This document shows, piece after piece, positions 1 through 9,188 of a DNA stretch of 16,337 nucleotides. Each line of letters begins with the position of its first letter. The stretch's first letter is position 1. Below the pieces are notes generated by a model. It was not told the origin of the DNA, searched no databases, and was given only the letters and a program-made list of their open reading frames with translations. The DNA comes from Granulosicoccus sp964449565 (GTDB taxonomy: Bacteria; Pseudomonadota; Gammaproteobacteria; Granulosicoccales; Granulosicoccaceae): contig CAYUZB010000086.1 in the NCBI GenBank assembly GCA_964449565.1, positions 1 to 16,337 on the forward strand, read 5' to 3'. The position numbers and the translations under genes are program-made.

Positions 1-1
1 G

Positions 2-3000
2 TATACGCTCTTCGCCGAAAACGGTATAGCCGATAATCGAGACTTACAGAATCTCCAGTTGGTAATTGACACCAACGGTAATGGGCTTGTAGATACTGAC
101 GAGCCGCTAATTAACGAATCCGTTTTATTACTCCCTGATGAAACGCTGGGAGTTGTTGTCAGTGGCGTCGTCCCGGATGATGTGGTTGCTACCGATACGA
201 TCGAAATACTGGTACACGCCGAGTCGCAGGACGCAACACTCGCGATACAGACTAATCGCGACGAGATCACTATTGCTGAAACTGCTGCATTGCAGGTTGA
301 TCTATCTTTGTCAACGAGTTGTGAAGTTGATATACCGCCAGGCGAACGCGTTGATGTAACTGTCAGTGCGGTCAATTCATCGGCGGTTCTGCCAGATGTT
401 AGTGAATACCTTGTCGATGGCACTATTCGAGAGGGTGTGTTGCTTGAGTTATCGATTCCTGTAGGTATGCAACTGATCAGAGACCAGTTTCTCGACATTC
501 AAGCATTTCAGGCTATCGCCTTGGTGCAAGAGTCTGCCAGTGACGACAACTGGATGCGTTATGAACAGTGGCAGGGAACGTCTACTTTGAGTCATGTTGC
601 CTTGTTGATCCCAGCCGAGTCATTTGAAACCGACGAGATGGCTAAATTCAGCTTTGGCCTGACAAGTACCGATCTGCCGGAAGGGCAAACGCAGTTCGAT
701 CTTGTTGCGGGTATCGATGAAGATAACGATGGTGATTTGGATAGCGAATCAGTTACTGGCTGTGTCAGTTATTTCGCTGGGGCAGCCGCGACTGGAGCGA
801 CTATCCGATTTATCGAAACAAATCTGACCCTGCAACAAAGTAATTCAACACCTGATTTTGCCAACGACGATGATTTCATTGATGCGCCGGTCTATCATCT
901 GACAAATTCCTCATCAGATACATCGCAGTCTTTGACAGATGATACGTTGAATTTACCTTCTCGACGCGCCGTCTATGTTGAATTAAATGGAGCCATTAGC
1001 CCCGAGCTTGTACTGAGTTCTGGATCAGGAGTGCGTCATGTTGTCGTTGATGTGTCTTCGGAAGATACGCTTGACTTCGTAAAATTGCTGCTGCGAGAAA
1101 CAGCTCAGGGTAGCAATCTCTATCGCAGCGTTAAACCACTGTATCTGGAAGAGGGGGTTGTCGCCGATGGTGCATGGTGCCCGGTTGATGCCAACGCTGC
1201 TCTGGATTTGCCCATCGATTTCGCGGATACCTCAGAAATCTGTGTGCTTGGAAGTGAGCGAGGTGACACTCTTGAAGTGTCGTTTATTGATCCCGCGTTG
1301 AATACCGATACCTTTGATACGGCTTTAGTGGATCCGTCTGGCCGCGTATTTGATTCATTGACCTTGACAGGAATTGCCGACGCACTCGTATCCGTGTTTG
1401 ACGGCAGTACTCTGGCTGTTGATCCGATCAGCGGCCAGCCAATCGAATTGACAACAGATGTGGATGGACGTTTTGATTTACCGAGATTGTCTCCAAGCGT
1501 ATCGTATAGCTATCAAGTGTCTCCACCCACGACCCATACTTTTCCGTCGTTGGTGTCGCCTGATCGTTTCGATAGTGACAATGTTGTGGCAGCGTCCTAT
1601 GGTGCTGAAGGTTATCAGTCAACCGAATCCGGATTGTTTGCGGTTTTCGCAGGCGAGCCTCCACCGCTTATCGATATACCTATTGATCCTGTCAATAGAG
1701 AGGCCTTGATTGAAGCAGTAAAAAGTGCATCAAGTTCATCGGTGGAAGTTGGTGACATAGTCAGTTACACCGTTGCGGTGACGAATCAAAGTACGGGCGA
1801 TATGACAGATCTGTCCGTGCTTGACGTTCCCCCCTACGGATTTCGATATATCCCAGGCTCGACCAGTGCCAACGGTGAAGAGGCCGCGGATCCGGAGCGG
1901 GTGTCTCTATCTGACAATCCGCTCACATCGGACGGTGCAGCATTACGATTTCTGTTCGATGATCTGGCTGCCGGTGAAACCATCCAGATTGTATATCGCT
2001 TGCAGGCGACCGCTGCTGCGATAGAGGGCGATGGGGTCAACACGGCTATTGCCAGCGCGCAAACGACCAGCGGATTTGAATTGGTGGCATCACCGAGTCG
2101 AGTGGACGTAGATGTCAGAACGCGAGGTATATTTTCTGACGATGCCATTCTTTTTGGCAAGGTATACGTCGATGCTAACTGTAGCTACTTACAAGATCAT
2201 GCAGAATGGCCGATCGCCGGTGTAAAACTATACCTGCAGGATGGAACTTTTGTCGTCACTGACGAGGATGGTCAATACAGCCTTTATGGATTAAGACCTG
2301 GTTTGCATGTTATCAAGGTTGATCCAATAACGATGCCGGATGGTGTGCATCTCAAGCCTGTCGACAATCGCAATGTTGCTGACGCGGATAGTCGATTTGT
2401 CGACCTGGTCCCCGGAGATATGCATCGTGCCGATTTCGCCGGATATTGCCCGGCGGAAAACGTAGATCAAGTATATGAGGAACTGAGAAATCGAAACGAG
2501 AGCCTTCGAGGTGCATGGGTGCTCGACGAGGCCACTCTATTTGACCCGGATGGCACGGCTCGGCAGCTCAGTGATTCTCAACGTGCGGGAGCTGACGGTG
2601 ATATCTCCAGTGGGTTTCTGACCGACCCGCAGCTGCGAAGGAATCGTGAACGTAAAAAGTCGGACCAAGACGATGAATCGTTGCAAGATGCAGCTGAAAA
2701 ATCGGGTTTGATTCTGTCTGATAACACGAGTGAAATAGATATAACTTCAAACTCGTTGGGCGGTAGTCCTGGATCGGCTGCCTCAACGGAAGGTGTCGCA
2801 AGGGGGCCACCCGGCACAGCTAATAAAATCGCCACTGTTGGCGTTGACGGTCGTCCGAGAATGGGTGACCCAAAAGAAATTGCTGCGGAAATTACCGCTG
2901 AGCAAGCCAAAAAAGGAACGTTTCTCTGGCCATTCGATGAGTTTAGTACAGATGGACGTTTTATGGCCGTTGTGCGCTCGGGAATTGATCCGGTTCTATA

Positions 3001-5902
3001 TGTCGATGATGTTGCGGTACCTGAAACTCAGATTGGTGAACGTATTGTCAATCGAAGGGAGAAGGCGCAGATAGTTGCATGGTATGGCATCAAGCTCAAG
3101 CCAGGCAGCAACTCGGTGGAAATTCGTGGCAAGGATAGTTTCGGTAACGAACGGGTTCTTGCCAAAAGTGATTTCAAACGACCGGCTGCTGGTGTCAGGT
3201 TGATCATGCGAACTCGTGTCGATACGGTACCGGCAGACGGCGGTCGGTCCGTCGTGCCGATAGATATTGTAATCAATGATGCGAATGGCTATCCAGCCAA
3301 TGGTGTTTACTTTGTCAGCCTTGGTACAACAGCGGGTGAGTTTGTCGAACCTGATATTCAATTGAGTGAACCAGGTACACAGGTTCGTATCGAAAATGGT
3401 CGTGGCAAGATTCACATAAGAAGTTCGGACCTGACGGGGCCGATGCGTATCACTGCGCGCGCCGGAAACTTGGAGTCGGCATTAAACATATTGCAGATCG
3501 CGTCGGCGAGACCCTTGATTGGTGCAGGACTTGTCAGCATAGGTGGACGTTATACCCGTGTACGTAACGGGGATGATACTCGCCATAATATCGATGCGGG
3601 GTTTGAAGGGCATGCCCGAGCGGCGGTATTCCTTAAAGGCCGAGTGCGTCGGAATTTGACCCTGACCTTGTCCTATGATTCGGACAAGGATGAAGATACA
3701 CGTTTGCTCCGTGACATAAATACCAACGAATACTATGTAACTTCGGGAGACTCATCGCTCAAAGGGTATGAGGCGCAGAGTCGCAGCAAGTTGTATTTAA
3801 AACTTGAACGTGATCGGCATAGCATCCTGTGGGGTGACTATTTGACCGATCATCAGAGTGATTCACACGATCTGGCGCGTGTTCAACGTACCTTAACCGG
3901 GTTCAACGGTATCTATGACAATAGACGCGATCGCATTCAAGTATTCGCGGCTAGTCAATCCGATGTTCGAACCAGCGAAGAAATTCCTGGCAACGGCACC
4001 GCCATGCTATTCAGTTTGTCCGATGCGCCAATAGTGGCCAACAGCGAAGTTATCGAGCTGTTGGTGCGTGATGAAGACAACCCTGGTCTCGTGATCGATA
4101 TTGAGCGCTTGAGGCGTGGTGTGGACTATGAGATTGATTCTCTCACAGGACTGTTACGTTTCAGCTCCGTGATTCCAAGCGTTGATGCTGAATTCAATCC
4201 AGTGTCCATTCGCGTCAGCTATGACCGTAGTGTAGATTCCGATAGTCATATCATTGCGGGACTACGTTGGACGCGAACATTCAATGAGTACATTCGGGCC
4301 GGTATCAGTTTGACTGATGATCAGAACCCGCTTTCCGGTTATCAGCTTGGTGGTGTTCATGTGACGGCGAAGCCTACTCCAAATACTGACCTTCGCTTGT
4401 CTGTTGCTGGGCAAAAAAATAATATTGATGGTCGAGAAGGCCATGCGGAGCGTCTGGAGGTTGAACATCTCTGGGGTGGCCAGCGAGACCACCGTAGCAG
4501 TTTGAGTTGGGCGCGTAGCGATGAACAATTTACCAATCCCGATGCTGGTATTTCTTCGGGGCGAGAAGAGTTGCGTTTGGAGCACCACCAACCAATAGGC
4601 AATAGAACATCACTCAAGGCGATTGCTCTACACAGTGCTTCCTCCGCTGATCAACTACGTATTGGTGATGCATCCCTTGGATTGACCAGACGCGTGAATC
4701 AATGGACATTGAATGCCGGAACCCGATTTATCTGGCGTGATGATCCCACTGGGCGGGAAAACTTTCATACCCTTTTTGGTGGTGTGGAGAAGAGCTTCAT
4801 TTTAAAAAATGATAGACCGCTAAGCCTGAGTGCCGAGTACGAACAGGATGTTGCTGATGCCAACCGCTTTAGGTTCACACTCGGTTCTCGCCTGCAAGCA
4901 CATGATCATGTATCGCTGTACGCCAACTATGAATTTGAACGTGGCATCAGTCGCCAGTCGCTTGCCGGAACCGGTAGTGGTAGCCGCAGGCTTGTTGTAG
5001 GTGTTGAGTCGGATGTTTTGAAAGCGACCGAAATCTACAGTGAGTATCGGATGCGCAGTGCATTTTCAAGCTCCAATATCGAAGCCGCAACGGGTATACG
5101 TGGCCGCTATGAAATTGTGCCCGGACTCAACTTCAGTCCATCTTTTGAATACATTGACGTAATTGACGGGGATACCAATTCAGATTCCATTGCCATGTCT
5201 CTTGGTCTCAGCGATACGCGTAATCCGAATCGTAAGCTCACGGGTCAAGCTGAAGTGCGTGATACTGAATCGAATCGATTCTACGGATTTCGTGCAACGC
5301 TTGCGCAGCGGCTGAACGTTGATTGGACAACGCTGGTGCGTGAAGAATTCACGAGACAAACACCCGATATCGGTGAATTCACTTCGCGTCATCGCTTTAC
5401 GCTTGGCTTGGCTCGCCGGCCAAAGCTCGATAATCAACACCACGGACTGTATTACGCCAGCTGGACAGATAACTATGGGCCGGAAGATGGTCAGGATGCG
5501 CGCGCCTTTCTCCTTTCCACGCATCAGAATAGAACTATCAATGACAAGGTGACTGTCAGTGGACGCTTGGGTGCCAAGTGGCAATCAACGCGTTTTGCCA
5601 CAGGAGATATCAATTCTGAATTGGCACTGCTTGATCTGCGAACAACGATTGATCTTGCTCGACGTTGGGAAATCGATCTACGTGGCGGGGTGCTGAGTAT
5701 TGGCGATGGTGGTGGGCAACGGTATTCGTTTGGTGCCGGATTTTCATGGATTGTTGATCGAAATATACGGCTCGGTTTTACCTACAACCTGAAAGGCTTC
5801 CGGGAAGAGGATCTCGATGAGCAAGGCTTTAACGCCGAGGGCCTGCATATAGGTCTTGATCTTAAATTTGACGAGGATTGGTTTCAATGGCTATCCGACT
5901 AA
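2..5902 (+). CDS. Giant outer-membrane beta-barrel protein with DUF11, SdrD B-like and Ig-like domains (5' partial)
   Basis: The frame is open from the first codon in the window, so the true start and signal peptide lie upstream; 1966 residues are visible. In order: a beta-rich region with two calcium-loop-like motifs (DTNGNGLVDTDE from nt 68; DEDNDGDLDSE from nt 716); a carboxypeptidase-regulatory-like segment (~1350-1690); a DUF11 domain (~1703-2127, with PPYGFRYIPGS); an SdrD B-like domain (~2126-2447, with GKVYVDANC and VTDEDGQYSLYGL); a charged linker (~2467-2900); an Ig-like segment and a Big_1/invasin-like segment (~2920-3495); then ~800 residues of alternating polar/hydrophobic strands rich in R, Y, G and S, read as an outer-membrane barrel. 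The last strand, GLHIGLDLKF, resembles an outer-membrane beta-signal, followed by a short tail. A barrel insert carries IPGNGTAMLFSL and GVDYEIDSLTGLLRF. The domain order matches a widespread, to my knowledge uncharacterised, family of large proteobacterial surface proteins. Family and barrel are confident; role in anchoring or export is inference. Confidence 0.93.
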   Translation, partial: YTLFAENGIADNRDLQNLQLVIDTNGNGLVDTDEPLINESVLLLPDETLGVVVSGVVPDDVVATDTIEILVHAESQDATLAIQTNRDEITIAETAALQVDLSLSTSCEVDIPPGERVDVTVSAVNSSAVLPDVSEYLVDGTIREGVLLELSIPVGMQLIRDQFLDIQAFQAIALVQESASDDNWMRYEQWQGTSTLSHVALLIPAESFETDEMAKFSFGLTSTDLPEGQTQFDLVAGIDEDNDGDLDSESVTGCVSYFAGAAATGATIRFIETNLTLQQSNSTPDFANDDDFIDAPVYHLTNSSSDTSQSLTDDTLNLPSRRAVYVELNGAISPELVLSSGSGVRHVVVDVSSEDTLDFVKLLLRETAQGSNLYRSVKPLYLEEGVVADGAWCPVDANAALDLPIDFADTSEICVLGSERGDTLEVSFIDPALNTDTFDTALVDPSGRVFDSLTLTGIADALVSVFDGSTLAVDPISGQPIELTTDVDGRFDLPRLSPSVSYSYQVSPPTTHTFPSLVSPDRFDSDNVVAASYGAEGYQSTESGLFAVFAGEPPPLIDIPIDPVNREALIEAVKSASSSSVEVGDIVSYTVAVTNQSTGDMTDLSVLDVPPYGFRYIPGSTSANGEEAADPERVSLSDNPLTSDGAALRFLFDDLAAGETIQIVYRLQATAAAIEGDGVNTAIASAQTTSGFELVASPSRVDVDVRTRGIFSDDAILFGKVYVDANCSYLQDHAEWPIAGVKLYLQDGTFVVTDEDGQYSLYGLRPGLHVIKVDPITMPDGVHLKPVDNRNVADADSRFVDLVPGDMHRADFAGYCPAENVDQVYEELRNRNESLRGAWVLDEATLFDPDGTARQLSDSQRAGADGDISSGFLTDPQLRRNRERKKSDQDDESLQDAAEKSGLILSDNTSEIDITSNSLGGSPGSAASTEGVARGPPGTANKIATVGVDGRPRMGDPKEIAAEITAEQAKKGTFLWPFDEFSTDGRFMAVVRSGIDPVLYVDDVAVPETQIGERIVNRREKAQIVAWYGIKLKPGSNSVEIRGKDSFGNERVLAKSDFKRPAAGVRLIMRTRVDTVPADGGRSVVPIDIVINDANGYPANGVYFVSLGTTAGEFVEPDIQLSEPGTQVRIENGRGKIHIRSSDLTGPMRITARAGNLESALNILQIASARPLIGAGLVSIGGRYTRVRNGDDTRHNIDAGFEGHARAAVFLKGRVRRNLTLTLSYDSDKDEDTRLLRDINTNEYYVTSGDSSLKGYEAQSRSKLYLKLERDRHSILWGDYLTDHQSDSHDLARVQRTLTGFNGIYDNRRDRIQVFAASQSDVRTSEEIPGNGTAMLFSLSDAPIVANSEVIELLVRDEDNPGLVIDIERLRRGVDYEIDSLTGLLRFSSVIPSVDAEFNPVSIRVSYDRSVDSDSHIIAGLRWTRTFNEYIRAGISLTDDQNPLSGYQLGGVHVTAKPTPNTDLRLSVAGQKNNIDGREGHAERLEVEHLWGGQRDHRSSLSWARSDEQFTNPDAGISSGREELRLEHHQPIGNRTSLKAIALHSASSADQLRIGDASLGLTRRVNQWTLNAGTRFIWRDDPTGRENFHTLFGGVEKSFILKNDRPLSLSAEYEQDVADANRFRFTLGSRLQAHDHVSLYANYEFERGISRQSLAGTGSGSRRLVVGVESDVLKATEIYSEYRMRSAFSSSNIEAATGIRGRYEIVPGLNFSPSFEYIDVIDGDTNSDSIAMSLGLSDTRNPNRKLTGQAEVRDTESNRFYGFRATLAQRLNVDWTTLVREEFTRQTPDIGEFTSRHRFTLGLARRPKLDNQHHGLYYASWTDNYGPEDGQDARAFLLSTHQNRTINDKVTVSGRLGAKWQSTRFATGDINSELALLDLRTTIDLARRWEIDLRGGVLSIGDGGGQRYSFGAGFSWIVDRNIRLGFTYNLKGFREEDLDEQGFNAEGLHIGLDLKFDEDWFQWLSD
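5873..5877 (+). promoter_or_regulatory. Ribosome binding site for the OmpA-like lipoprotein
   Basis: GAGGA lies nine bases before the ATG at 5887, inside the 3' end of the barrel gene. It is too close to serve the in-frame TTG at 5878, so it decides in favour of the ATG. Confidence 0.7.
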
Positions 5903-6441
5903 AAGAGCACACACGTCTGTTGCTGGCAAGTCTAACGCTTTTGCCTTTGGTGAATGCCTGTGTCAGTACTGAAGAGCTGTATGCGCAGTACGATGTGCAT
6001 TCGTGTGAAGTGGATTTATCGGAACCGCGGATCGAAGGGGCGACCCTTGCGTTTACTCAGCAGTTGTGGAATCCGGCAGTGTATTTCGACTACGACGAGC
6101 ATGAACTTGATGAGGAGGGCTATGCGCTTCTGGAATCTACTGCTGAAATCATGAATAAGCACAAGGAGCTTAATGTTGGTCTGCAAGGCTTTGCTGATCG
6201 AATTGGTGGCATCAGTTACAACATTCGCCTATCGGGCAGGCGTGTCGAAACGGTGACCCGCTACCTGACCGAACGTGGTATTGCACCTTCGCGCATCGTT
6301 TCACAACCATTGGGTGAAGGGCTTCCACAGTTCGGTTCGAGCGATGCAGAGGCGAGAGCCACAAACCGAAGGGTTGAGTTGGTATTGCTTGATGCCAACG
6401 GACGTCCGGTCAGTCCTTTGTTTGAGTTCCCGGGTCTCTAG
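5887..6441 (+). CDS. OmpA-family peptidoglycan-binding lipoprotein
   Basis: This 184-residue protein probably sits on the periplasmic face of the outer membrane and binds peptidoglycan non-covalently. A hydrophobic signal (residues ~9-24) ends in the lipobox LVNAC, so Cys25 should be acylated; the residue after it is Val, not Asp, which fits outer-membrane sorting by Lol. The OmpA C-terminal domain covers ~62-168: YFDYDEHELDEEGYALL, then GFADRIGG, YNIRLSGRRVETVTRYL and finally NRRVELVL. Asp104 and Arg161/Arg162 match the positions that contact diaminopimelate in this fold. The gene starts 16 bp inside the barrel gene, indicating translational coupling. An in-frame TTG at 5878 was rejected because the ATG has the better-spaced ribosome site and gives a normal lipoprotein signal. 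The family call is firm; a partnership with the barrel protein is inferred from overlap. Confidence 0.96.
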   Translation: MAIRLKEHTRLLLASLTLLPLVNACVSTEELYAQYDVHSCEVDLSEPRIEGATLAFTQQLWNPAVYFDYDEHELDEEGYALLESTAEIMNKHKELNVGLQGFADRIGGISYNIRLSGRRVETVTRYLTERGIAPSRIVSQPLGEGLPQFGSSDAEARATNRRVELVLLDANGRPVSPLFEFPGL

Positions 6442-6445
6442 AAAC

Positions 6446-9058
6446 ATGCGAATCTTTTTCATTTTATTGGCGTTGTTCATCACCGGAGTCACCTACGCTG
6501 TTACTCCGGCAGGTACTCTGATTCGCAATCAGGCGAGTGCCAGTTATACGGATTCGGAAGGGCGTCGTGTGACTGTGCAATCAAATATTGTTGAAACATT
6601 GGTTGAGCAAGTCGCGGGGCTTGAGTTGACCAATGATCAACAGTTGCGTGGTGATGCGGGTAGCTCAGTGCTGATATCACACCGAATTGTGAATACCGGA
6701 AATGGCGATGATAGTTACTCGCTGCAATTGCAGAATACGGGTGGCAACATCAACTTATCAAACCTCCGGATCTTCGCTGATGCTAATGGTGATGGCCTTC
6801 CAGATTCATCGGTTCCTATAACAACAACACCGTTGATCGCAGCTGATCAGGATTACTTCATCGTACTTTCTGGGGATATACCGGCATCGGCAAACGATGG
6901 TGATTCTGCAGCTATAACGGTGACTGCGAGTAGTACGTTCAATGCCTCTATCAACGCACAGAACAACGATCTGGTTATATCTGGTGTCGGTGCGTCGATT
7001 CAGGTAACCAAATCCATGTCGTCCACACAGGGGCGTTCGCCAAGCTCTCCCTACACGGTGACCTTGCGATATGAAAATACTGGAAGTCAGAGTGCTGGCA
7101 ATGTCACTCTGATCGATGCCTTGCCTGCGGGAATGACCTATGTACCCGGCAGTGGTCGATGGAGTGAATCATCTGTTGTTCTGAGCGATGCCGACCCACT
7201 TGATACGCATCCTGGGCAATCAGGAAATATTCGTTATTGTGCTTATGATGCTAGTTGTACCGGCCTGAGTGAAGCGAACAATGACGCAGATGCGAGCAGC
7301 GACAATCAGGTAACCGCCATTATCGATTTCGTCCCACCCGGCGGTATAGCAACGCTGTCCTTTGAGGTTTCGATCGATGGTGGGCTTGCCAGTGGCTTTC
7401 TGATAAATGAGGCCGAGTTTGAATACGATGTCGCCATCAATACGGTTCCACGAGAGTTTACCAACACAGTAGCGTTTGAAGTACTTCCAGTTTCCGGTGT
7501 TGTTGCTAACGGATCGAACACCAGTCCAATTAACGGTCTCAGCGAACCTGTCAGCATATTCAGCGCGGCACAAGGTGGAAAGATCCGATTTGATAATTAC
7601 ATCTGGAATACAGGAAATACGGCCGATACGTTCAATATTGAAGTTGATAGCCTTGGTTCAACTTTTCCACCGGGCACTCTATGGCGTCTATTGAGAAGTG
7701 ACGGAGCAACGTTGATGCAAGATACCAATGGTGATGGTGCTATCGATACGGGCCCGGTCGCTCCCGATAGCTTTTCATTGGTAGTTCTTGAGCTGGAATT
7801 GCCAGGTGACGCATCGGGCAACAATAGCGGAATTGGTTTTGATGTAACAAAGACCGCGAGATCGGTTATTGACAGTACGGTATTTGACACAGTGACTGAT
7901 CATCTCGATGAAATAGTAGCCAACCAGGTCGACATCACCAATCAGGCGCCAGCAGGGGCCGCTGATGCGCTTGGCGCAGGGCCTGGCCCGGAGTCAAGTC
8001 CCGTTAGTGTTGTGTCGCCTGACGGAAACAGACAGGCCTTGTTTGATCTTTATATTCGGCATCAGGGTATTGAACCCGACAACTATGGTCTGACCGCTTA
8101 TGCGACTGCCGGCGGTAATCCGCTACCGCCAGGTTGGCAAGTTCGTTTTCTGGATCCAGGAAGCAGTCAGCCGAGAAGTGTCACGCGTTTGTTGGCTTCA
8201 GGCGAATCGCAACATGTGATTGCTGAAGTGACGGTGCCTGAAGATTTGGCTATTGGCACGACCAGTGTCTTTTTTGGCGCGACTTCTCTATCCGGTGGTG
8301 CAAGTGATATCAAGCATGATGGCGTGTCTATCAATGTTGTCAACGCCTTGCGAATCGAACCGAGCTTGACTGCGACCATCACGCCGGGCAGTACGACTGT
8401 CTACCAGCATAGGCTTATCAACGAAGGAAATGTCGATTTGACCGATATTCAACTCACCACTAGCGAAAGCCGTCCAGGTTGGTTAAGTGCAATATTTGCT
8501 GATACCGACGGGAATGGAGTACTGAGTTCAGCTGATCAGGTATTGACTGCTCCATGGTCGCTGGCTGCGGGTGAAAACAGTAGCTTTTTCGTACGCGTTT
8601 CGGCTCCCGCCGACGCGGTCAATCTGCAGCGCAACTCTACCATTATCCAGGCGCAATGGAATGGCAATTCAGAATCCGTCCAAATTGTTGATCAGACCAC
8701 TGTCTCGACAAGCAACGTCACTATTTTGAAAGAACAGGCAGTCGATGTGGGTTGCGATGGTGCTCCCGATGCGGGAAGCAACTTTACGACAAGTGAAATA
8801 TCGGTCGAGCCAGGTAACAACTGTGTCATATACCGATTGACGGCACTCAATCGCGGTCAGGAACCTTCATTCAATGTAAAGATTCATGATTCGACGCCAT
8901 CGTTTACCGTATACCGAACCCCGGCCACTTGTTCGCGAACCCCGTGCTGGATAATCGAGCCGGGCGAGGAGGGAGCCGGAGTAATCAATGCCGAGACTGA
9001 TCAGCTGTTGCCGGGCGATTCGTTTTTTCTGGAATTTTCAGTTCGTCTGGTTAATTGA
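6446..9058 (+). CDS. Secreted DUF11 multi-module protein
   Basis: This 870-residue exported protein is built of successive DUF11/NEW3-like beta-sandwich modules. The ATG at 6446 gives a clean Sec signal (MRIFFILLALFITGVTYA, cleavage before VTP). The mature start AGTLIRNQASASY is typical of this family. Modules lie at about residues 48-175, 185-350 (DUF11, with LIDALPAGMTYVPGSG and a CX5C pair at nt 7238/7256), 360-520, 520-632, 633-755 and 758-870. Calcium-loop-like motifs are at nt 6779 (DANGDGLPD), 7721 (DTNGDGAID) and 8501 (DTDGNGVLSSAD). The last module has four cysteines (770, 793, 829, 834), possible disulfides. The frame extends upstream to 6275, but that would bury the signal peptide and overlap the lipoprotein gene, so it was rejected. 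No clear Shine-Dalgarno is seen, and the gene follows the lipoprotein stop by four bases, so coupled translation is likely. There is no membrane anchor. It may be a surface or matrix protein, perhaps bound by the barrel protein; function is unknown. Confidence 0.93.
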   Translation: MRIFFILLALFITGVTYAVTPAGTLIRNQASASYTDSEGRRVTVQSNIVETLVEQVAGLELTNDQQLRGDAGSSVLISHRIVNTGNGDDSYSLQLQNTGGNINLSNLRIFADANGDGLPDSSVPITTTPLIAADQDYFIVLSGDIPASANDGDSAAITVTASSTFNASINAQNNDLVISGVGASIQVTKSMSSTQGRSPSSPYTVTLRYENTGSQSAGNVTLIDALPAGMTYVPGSGRWSESSVVLSDADPLDTHPGQSGNIRYCAYDASCTGLSEANNDADASSDNQVTAIIDFVPPGGIATLSFEVSIDGGLASGFLINEAEFEYDVAINTVPREFTNTVAFEVLPVSGVVANGSNTSPINGLSEPVSIFSAAQGGKIRFDNYIWNTGNTADTFNIEVDSLGSTFPPGTLWRLLRSDGATLMQDTNGDGAIDTGPVAPDSFSLVVLELELPGDASGNNSGIGFDVTKTARSVIDSTVFDTVTDHLDEIVANQVDITNQAPAGAADALGAGPGPESSPVSVVSPDGNRQALFDLYIRHQGIEPDNYGLTAYATAGGNPLPPGWQVRFLDPGSSQPRSVTRLLASGESQHVIAEVTVPEDLAIGTTSVFFGATSLSGGASDIKHDGVSINVVNALRIEPSLTATITPGSTTVYQHRLINEGNVDLTDIQLTTSESRPGWLSAIFADTDGNGVLSSADQVLTAPWSLAAGENSSFFVRVSAPADAVNLQRNSTIIQAQWNGNSESVQIVDQTTVSTSNVTILKEQAVDVGCDGAPDAGSNFTTSEISVEPGNNCVIYRLTALNRGQEPSFNVKIHDSTPSFTVYRTPATCSRTPCWIIEPGEEGAGVINAETDQLLPGDSFFLEFSVRLVN

Positions 9059-9081
9059 ATGTCTAGCGACTGAATGCTGAC

Positions 9082-9122
9082 GTCAAATACAATTCGTCGT
9101 TCAATTTATTGACGAATTTGAC
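9082..9122 (+). terminator. Bulged hairpin after the operon, possible terminator or 3' stabiliser
   Basis: AATTCGTC (9091-9098) pairs with GACGAATT (9111-9118) across a 12-base AT-rich loop, and GTCAAA (9082-9087) can pair with TTTGAC (9117-9122) to extend the stem with a bulge on the 5' side. It starts 24 bases after the stop of the DUF11 gene. No T-run follows, so it does not look like a classical intrinsic terminator; an end-protecting structure or factor-dependent termination is equally possible. Confidence 0.4.
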
Positions 9123-9150
9123 CCATTTATTGCGTTCTATCCGGTCAGTT

Positions 9151-9172
9151 AAGTGTGATCTGAATCACGAAT
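9151..9172. promoter_or_regulatory. Crp/Clp-like operator upstream of the giant adhesin gene
   Basis: The core TGTGATCTGAATCACG (9154-9169) matches TGTGA-N6-TCAC of the Crp family, including the preferred TCTG start of the spacer; only the last core base differs from TCACA. By my count 16 of 22 positions agree with the extended Crp consensus. Placement about 250 bp before the adhesin start suggests control by a Crp-family regulator (cAMP-Crp, or a Clp-type protein), which commonly governs biofilm and adhesin genes. Binding is inferred from sequence only. Confidence 0.62.
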
Positions 9173-9188
9173 TAACCTGTTATTTAGT

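Noticed and set aside
59..61. TTG at 59 as the start of the barrel gene
   Set aside because: The same frame is open back to position 2 with sensible protein sequence and no signal peptide follows the TTG, so the gene simply enters from outside the window.
1834..4617. Minus-strand and out-of-frame open frames of 80-139 codons within the barrel gene
   Set aside because: All lie inside a well-supported coding region, lack recognisable motifs and would overlap it completely.
6275..6445. Upstream extension of the DUF11 gene from 6275
   Set aside because: It would overlap the OmpA-like gene by about 170 bp with atypical residues and place the clear signal peptide internally; the ATG at 6446 explains the data better.
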